NCBI RefSeq assembly: GCF_000003815.2
Contig: NC_049985.1
Location: 9,290,247 to 9,354,246 of the forward strand
DNA from: Branchiostoma floridae
Lineage: Eukaryota; Chordata; Leptocardii; Amphioxiformes; Branchiostomatidae
DNA length: 64,000 nt
Direction of reading: 5' to 3'
Below are positions 57,959-64,000 of the stretch, piece after piece; within the stretch, counting starts at the first letter, position 1, and every line of letters begins with the position of its first letter. The position numbers and the translations under genes are program-made. Below the pieces are notes generated by a model. That model worked only from the letters and a program-made list of their open reading frames with translations, was not told where the DNA came from and did no database searches.

Positions 57959-60900
57959 TCAGCGCTTCCTGAAGAGATGGAAGGACACCATCCACTCGTT
58001 CCCCTCCTTGTACTGGAAAACTTCGGAGCAGAACATGAAAAACATCCTCCAGTTGAAGATCTGCTTGCCGGCATCCTCTTTGTACGTTTTGGTCATGATT
58101 TCACGAACCTGATCTATGTTTGCATCAAGCTGGAAATGAAAATATGTACGGTCAAAATTCTAGTTGATATAACATTTGTATGTTGAAACCATGGTATGTG
58201 CTGTTTAAGCACTTCCTCCTAGCTATTCACTGCAACATTGCAACATCCCCTTCTTTATGTTCAACATTTTGCTTGCAATTTTGTCATCCTGTGAATGAAA
58301 ATGTACCTACCCTCTCCAGCCAGGTGTCCAGAGTCTTGGTGTAGTGTGTACCATTCAGCCTCCAATGGTCCACCAGACATACTTCATTCTACAGTGGAGA
58401 GGAACGGGACACTGTCAGACATTCAAGCATTGAAACTTGTTATGGTCCACCTTTGGTACTAGTACAAGACCTACACTTAATGACACACAGTCAGGAGTAC
58501 GAAAAGGACTTAGAGTGCACCAACCTATGCAAAAGCAGCAGATATATAAAAAGTATTCTTATCTTTTGGATTAACATCCTTCTAATAATCAGTCAGAAAG
58601 AAAGTTGTAGTTTGAAAGGAACTTGCTAGGGGGCTCAACGTCACATTCTATTTTAGGCCAATCCGCACAATAAAACATACCTTTTGTCCTATCGTGCTCA
58701 CAAACAGCTAGTTGAGAGTAAGAGTAAGTTTGCATTAAAATAATGACCTGGAAGTAGAGGAAGAGGTCAGCCGAGGGCATGGTGCCACCAGTGAAGAAGT
58801 GTTTGGCCATCCACTCGGTGTCTGCGTCCTGTCGTGTGTCGAAGGCGTAGGGAAACTCCCTGTGACACAGGATCTGTGTGAAGAGCAGTCCGTCAGGCTT
58901 CAGCCACGAGGACACCTTCTGGAACAGCCTCTCATAGTTCCTCATGTGCTGTGGGAAAGGACAGGATGAACCAAGGAGGTTAAAAAGGCTTTGGACAGAT
59001 GAAATCAACAAACAAACAGAAAATGGTTTGTATTCCCTGAAAAAGTCAACTTTGATGGAAAAATGCTGAGAAAATTCAGCACTTTGTGCCATTGAACATT
59101 TCATAATAATCTTTAAAGGTTTCTAAAAATTGTGACATCCTTTTTTTCTGTAGTAGTTCTAAATGGGCTCATATTGCCCACTGCCCAGGGTGCCAAAGCA
59201 CAAGCTAGCTTAAAAGTAGCATCATTGTATGGCTGCTGTATTTTCAACAACCTTATTCATCATCATCATCCACTGTGTTCTGCCTCTATTCTTTGAAGTT
59301 GCATTTATTGCATTACATAAGTGATCACCTCAAACATCTCAATAGAGAAGATCCTGTCAAATGTCTTCTCCGTGCTGAAGACATTGGCATCGGCAGTGAC
59401 AGCCTCCAGACGGTTGCTAAAACCTCGCTGAGCGGCCTGGCCCTCGATGTACTCCCTCTGGGTCTGGGAGTTGGACACGCACACCACCGTGCATTGTGGG
59501 TAGTTCTGTAGAATCCACAGAGTCGTGGCTCCCCAGCCGCAGCCAAGGTCCTGAAGGAAAAGGGAAATATTAAATTGTATAACTACTGGATTGTACGTTA
59601 GAAAATATGTTTAGGGTGTACTTATCGATAACTCTTGAGAACTTTTACAATTAATATAACCTTAGTACAAATTAGATAATTCAATACTATTCAGTGTGTT
59701 AGTGAATGTTATTATCATAGTGGCATTGGACATGCACTAGGTCAGTTGTTTCTAAAATCATCTATCGTTTTGAATTTTTGCATACACAGAATAAGCCTCC
59801 TCCATGTACCTTCTACAAGTGATGTGACAGTCATATATTTTGGGCGGAGCGCTGATTCGCAATTTTCAAAATCATGACAGGGTCCGCAGTGCCAGGGGAG
59901 ATTGATTTTGCACAGCTAACACAGAATTACTTCTTTTGACAAATTGTTGCTCAAATATGTCATGATCAGTGAAGACACTTGCCATGACTGCATGTCCGTC
60001 TTCCAGCTTGGCTCGTTCTGCGTACATCTTCATCATGGCTTCCTCCGCTGGAAAGGTTACAATAGGACAACATGTTAACAGGGTAGGATGCATCATCACT
60101 TTTCAAAAGGCTTCATGAAGGTTGCTGACATCTCCTAATATATACAAGGCATTGGAAGGTACAATGTCATATCAAATACTGACCTTGTTGGGTAAAACTA
60201 ACCTTGTTCCAGATCATTGACCCCCTCTGGCCAATAGCAGCAGCTGTATTTCCTCCACTTGCCCAGAACCTATATAAAACAGTTTTATGGATTAATGACT
60301 TATGATGTACATGCTGTGGTGCAGAAATTTGTATCGTATGGAAAATGCTGTGTATATATAATTATAAAACCATCCTCACAGTACATCCTACATATGTTGA
60401 TAAACCTTAATTTCCATCTATCAGTTCAGACTCTCATTCTTCAGCTCTCTGCAAGTCCAACATTTAAACCCTACCGTTACCTTGTTGTAACTGTAGACTC
60501 AAAAACATATGAATCTATATTTACAACAAGGTAATGGTTTACTGTACTTACTGTAGTGAAGTATTCAGTTGGGACTTCATAGTGTTGTTCATTGGCCTTT
60601 TCCGTTTCTATGGCGATCTCCGACTCACGTAGCCTCTTGATAAACTTCTGCTTGTAGAACCACTGTTTCTCCACATCTCCTCCACACTCCAGCTTCCCTA
60701 CCCAGTACTTCAGACTCCCCTGGACACCTGCAGATATACACACATGTTAAAGCCTTGTTTATCGCAAAAGTGAAAAAATAATAAAGAGCCACCCTACATC
60801 TGCTTGTTTTTTTACCAGGTCATTAATTAATATGATTGTACTATACCATTAGGCTCGCCCTATAGTATTGTGTGCGAGTAAATAAAAGGGCCACCCTACA

Positions 60901-62021
60901 GCTGCTTGGCTTTTTTTAACAAGTCAATAACATACGTCGATGAATATTAGACATCCTGGTAATGTTAATAAGATATGCTAAAAAGCAGTTACTCAAGCAA
61001 CTGGATATGATTTTGGAAACGGTCAGACGTTTCAGATAGCATCCACTATCTTTCGTCAGAGACTCCCTATAATAAAATCCTAGCTAAAAGCCTGGTCAGA
61101 AGTCGATGGATGTGACCGGGCAAGGGTCTTTCTAATCTGTCTGTAATTTGATTACAATGTGAAACATGTCTGATGCCAAAGGGTCAAGTGACCAATATTC
61201 CAATCTAACAGTCCTGGATCAATAGACTTCTCATTTGATGGTTGTCATCATTTCTGATTTGTGTTCATATGATGTCTGGAGCCAAACCACTAGGGAAAGG
61301 GCAACACCAATATCCACCGGTCAATGTAGACATGCATGTGAAATATGTATTACATGTTTGTGTACATCATCATACATCTATCCAAGGATCTATCACACTG
61401 GAAACTTGAACACCACCTGTTCATCAGCCCATCCTTCATTCCAGCAGGCCACAAAATAAATATTGGGATGAAGCAAGACGGTTTTAAAATTTACTTCTAT
61501 AAACCCTATAGATCATTGGATGACACTATAAAAATGCAAGGCTCTTGATAATCTCCAGGCAGATTTACCAGTGGCCTGTAAAGGAGTGTTCTGAGCCACC
61601 GGTTGCTTGGGAGCTCTTGGTGCTTGTAAAGCTCCTGAGCCATTATCCAGTTTGGTCCTCCATCCCTAGAGCTTTATCAGAGTCATAAGTTATTGATCGA
61701 TTGAGCTGGTATTCCCACCTGGACTTTGGAACCTAATCCCAACTCTTGTTCCTAAAGACAAAATCAACATTCCCTTACCTTTTATCATGAAAAACAACCA
61801 AAGATCAGATTTCCCTCCAACTTGATGAAGCTTGTAGTATTAAAGGATGCTACCCCCTGCTAGCTATCCCCTCCCTGCAGTAGAGGATCAGCCACACCCC
61901 CACATCCCAGGGCCATACACCCCACCCCCGTGACCAATGCCTTGTGACTGTAACACAGAACCGATGATCACTGACCTCCTCGAACTTCTTGGTCGCTCGG
62001 CAGCTTCTGTTCGTCAGACAT
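57959..62021 (-). CDS. Coclaurine N-methyltransferase-like SAM-dependent methyltransferase (CFA-synthase family)
   Basis: Cytosolic SAM methyltransferase of the CFAS/CNMT group; the substrate in this animal is unknown. Eight exons on the minus strand: 62021-61976, 60727-60552, 60269-60203, 60047-59983, 59550-59329, 58948-58748, 58388-58311 and 58129-57959, giving 341 aa, close to plant enzymes. It starts MSDEQKLPSDQEVRG. Family marks: ANEQHYEVPTEYF, KYSCCYWPEGVNDLEQAEEA, SAM motif I DLGCGWG at about 119-125, FDRIFSIEMFEHMRNY, WLKPDGLLF, CHREF at about 220-224 (the CHxEF segment of CNMT active sites), FFTGGTMPSADLFLYFQ and the C-terminal EWMVSFHLFRKR. The intron between 59983 and 59550 starts with GC (ATG then GCAAGT), a GC-AG intron. 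The family is secure. It is not a cyclopropane synthase by overall similarity, and coclaurine itself need not be the substrate. Confidence 0.9.
60473..60538. repeat. Hairpin-forming inverted repeat beside a 5' splice site
   Basis: Arms 60473-60490 (ACCGTTACCTTGTTGTAA) and 60521-60538 are complementary over 18 bp with one mismatch, with a 30-base loop. It lies 13 bases inside the intron from the donor of exon 60552-60727. Probably a miniature foldback element. Confidence 0.65.
60728..61975 (-). other. Methyltransferase intron 1
   Basis: Contains two direct repeats with GCCACCCTACA(T/G)CTGCTTG at 60779-60826 and 60881-60930, and a hammerhead-ribozyme-like core at 61021-61064. No further exon was found. 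Confidence 0.6.
61021..61064 (-). ncRNA. Hammerhead-ribozyme-like motif
   Basis: On the minus strand CTGACGA is followed by a 6-bp stem (AGATAG/CTATCT) closed by TGGATG, then GAAACGTC. This is the conserved core CUGANGA - stem II - GAAA with a palindromic ACGU stem III and a UC cleavage site, as in hammerheads of Penelope-like elements. One A is unpaired at the base of stem II. Stem I is weak: AGTCT before and TGACC after give three pairs after a U-U mismatch. Activity is unproven. Confidence 0.5.
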
Positions 62022-64000
62022 CGCGACGCTACAAAGGCTCCACGACGTAACGGTACAACGCTAGTGGTACTGTCCTGTACTGAGCCTGTTGTATATCCTC
62101 TACAGATGAACTCACAACTATGTAGCAAAGGGCAGCCTCGATCAGCTGACCTGCCTGCTGCACGAGTGGTTTACGGCGACATTGACCCGGACCGCTGACC
62201 CCACCACGTAGCAACGTTGTGCGTTTGAGGGCATCTAGCGGTTACTTACAGAACCGCAGTCATACTACCGCAACGAAAATGGTCACTTGTGGAACTGCCC
62301 TCGGCTCATTTATCCCCCCTACTGAATAGCATAGTAAGTCTGAGGCCAGAAAACAATACTGAAAATAACAATAAAAATGCTGTGACGACGAGATGAAGAT
62401 TCACGAACGCATTCAAGATTTATTGAAGTCGGCGCTTTTTTTTCTGGGTTACAATATCTCTATTGAAAAGACAAATACAACAGTTGAACCGCAGCCTAGT
62501 ATCTGCATTAACGTTTCCATTGGGGTAACGTTATATAATATATAAATGTCTGTCATGGATAAAAATGCCAAAAAAAACGTATTCTTCACGTTATGATTAC
62601 GTAAAAGACCAAAATACAAACCTATCGAGTGATGAGACGTATATAAGGCCACAGCAAGTAATTTTTATGGATGACATTCTCTACAGACTGCAAAGATAAA
62701 GAGATGGAGCGCAAAAAAATTTAATAGGTAAAAAAACAATAAGATGGCTAAATTGCAAAATAGACGACACATCAAATGTTTTAACAAGTATTGATATGAA
62801 AAAAACATGGTAGCACAGACAACAAATCATCCATTGCTGTTCAAGAAGTGATCTATAGTATAGCAAAAGTCGGACACTTGTGTGGTAGGTGATATCTAGC
62901 CAAGTTGGTACATGACTTCAAAAGCGGTGCCACTTTTACAACTGTCCAACTTGTTTGACTTCTATAACTACAGTCTTGGCTACCACGCTAGTGCCAGTTG
63001 TACAAGTACAATCACCATTAGGCTACAAGACAACATATTTTCCCATTTTGGTACTTTCTCGTCATGTTGAGTCGATCATCACCGAAGAAGAAAAACTTCT
63101 TCTTTTTTCTGAAATCAGGCGAAAATTAATAAGCGCGCGGGTGTCATTCATAAAATCTACCTTCTGCGGCCTAATATTGTAGCTTGGTATCATTTACAAC
63201 ATTGTAATTATCATATCCACATGTTAATTATCATCATATCTTTGTTGAAGTATTAAGACATTTTAGGTCTGATAAGTTACTAGTAACATTCATGGTAACA
63301 TTTATAACATTATAGTGTAGTATGATAGTGGTATTATAACGTTTACGTTACATTATGATAACATTTTTACGTTATCATCATCATCATTATGTATACGTGT
63401 GGCTTGCCCGGACCAGGTCCACCCTATCCCTAGTATGGTAACATTTAATATAGATAGATTCCAGCGACATTTTAATGTCCTTGATAGATTCCTATTGCAT
63501 TACATATGGCATGGTTTGATTGGAAAGTTGACAATACCAACTTCACACCATACTTGCAATGTACTACGATATAATATAATCCCCTTACTAGTTCCTGTTT
63601 ATTCAAAATGTATTGTGTTACATGTATCTTCATCATCTTCATCGACCCAAAGCCGGCAAAGGGGTCAGCTTCCGCACTGCAGCTTCTTTGCTATAACGTT
63701 AGTGTTTACCTCGCATTTATGGGCAACCCAACACTGCGTGCTGCCTCATGATGCAACTATAATATATTCTTTATTAGTTAATACACGCATCTACATACAC
63801 TACTGGTACAGGTTATCAATCCACATATCGGAGGGCACATTCTTAATCTGAGTAGTCACGAAATGGAGATACTGTCCAGTAACTCGAGTGACGACCAGAA
63901 ACCTGTCAGGCTCAAACTGCGGTTTCCTCCTCAACTGCTTTATTCTCGTTGTTATTTGAGGGCGGGGCTGAGATATCCTCGTATTTGCAGAGAGCTTTAT
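62022..64000. other. Upstream region without recognised genes
   Basis: The first 300 bases are GC-richer and probably hold the methyltransferase promoter. The rest is AT-rich, with ATTATCAT/ATCATC low-complexity runs around 63205-63395. Open frames here (for example the 150-codon one starting at 63399) resemble nothing that I recognise and have low-complexity composition. Confidence 0.45.

Noticed and set aside
63399-63851. 150-codon plus-strand open frame near the window end
   Set aside because: Low-complexity Ser run and no family resemblance; it might be a decayed element but I cannot support a gene.

Overview
The window looks like nuclear DNA of an invertebrate deuterostome, most likely a cephalochordate (lancelet, Branchiostoma-like). 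All genes are split by GT-AG introns, exons are short, and the proteins closely resemble vertebrate orthologues. Intergenic and intronic DNA is packed with small inverted-repeat elements. The species is inferred from gene content and gene order, not proven.

Layout, left to right. (1) 98-11083, minus: CAPN15/SOLH calpain, nine exons, 3' end cut by the window edge, with eight NZF/RanBP2-type zinc fingers ahead of the protease domain. (2) 13588-19634, plus: a NIPA2-type magnesium transporter with a proposed signal-peptide-like first exon. (3) 23869-27413, minus: LRRC59, eight exons. (4) 27520-30176, plus: PAM16 (TIM16/Magmas), six exons, head-to-head with LRRC59 about 100 bp away; its first exon carries only the ATG. 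(5) 34079-38970, minus: GLIS2, seven coding exons and five C2H2 fingers, with a long 3'UTR. (6) 47921-54264, plus: TFAP4 (AP-4), five coding exons, head-to-head with GLIS2 across about 9 kb. (7) 57959-62021, minus: a coclaurine N-methyltransferase/CFA-synthase-like SAM methyltransferase, eight exons, one intron of GC-AG type. The last 2 kb shows no recognisable gene. Exon chains were built by hand from splice sites; intron phases agree at every junction and the total coding length divides by three in each complete gene (NIPA2 391 aa, LRRC59 310, PAM16 128, GLIS2 583, TFAP4 352, methyltransferase 341).

Together the genes are housekeeping (protein import, ER ribosome-associated LRRC59, Mg transport, calpain) plus two transcription factors. 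The block PAM16-GLIS2-TFAP4 has the same order and relative orientation as human 16p13.3 (TFAP4, GLIS2, PAM16), so it is old conserved microsynteny.

The most unusual non-genic signal is a family of tiny palindromes, 22-40 bp, ending CAAGG...CCTTG. Six copies are flanked by a perfect 7-bp direct repeat that differs at each site, the mark of transposition, although the elements are almost nothing but their inverted repeats. Other notable structures: a hammerhead-ribozyme-like core in the methyltransferase intron, a CACGTG E-box cluster in TFAP4 intron 1, a ladder of decayed copies of a NIPA2 exon start, a tRNA-derived SINE, and several larger foldback elements.
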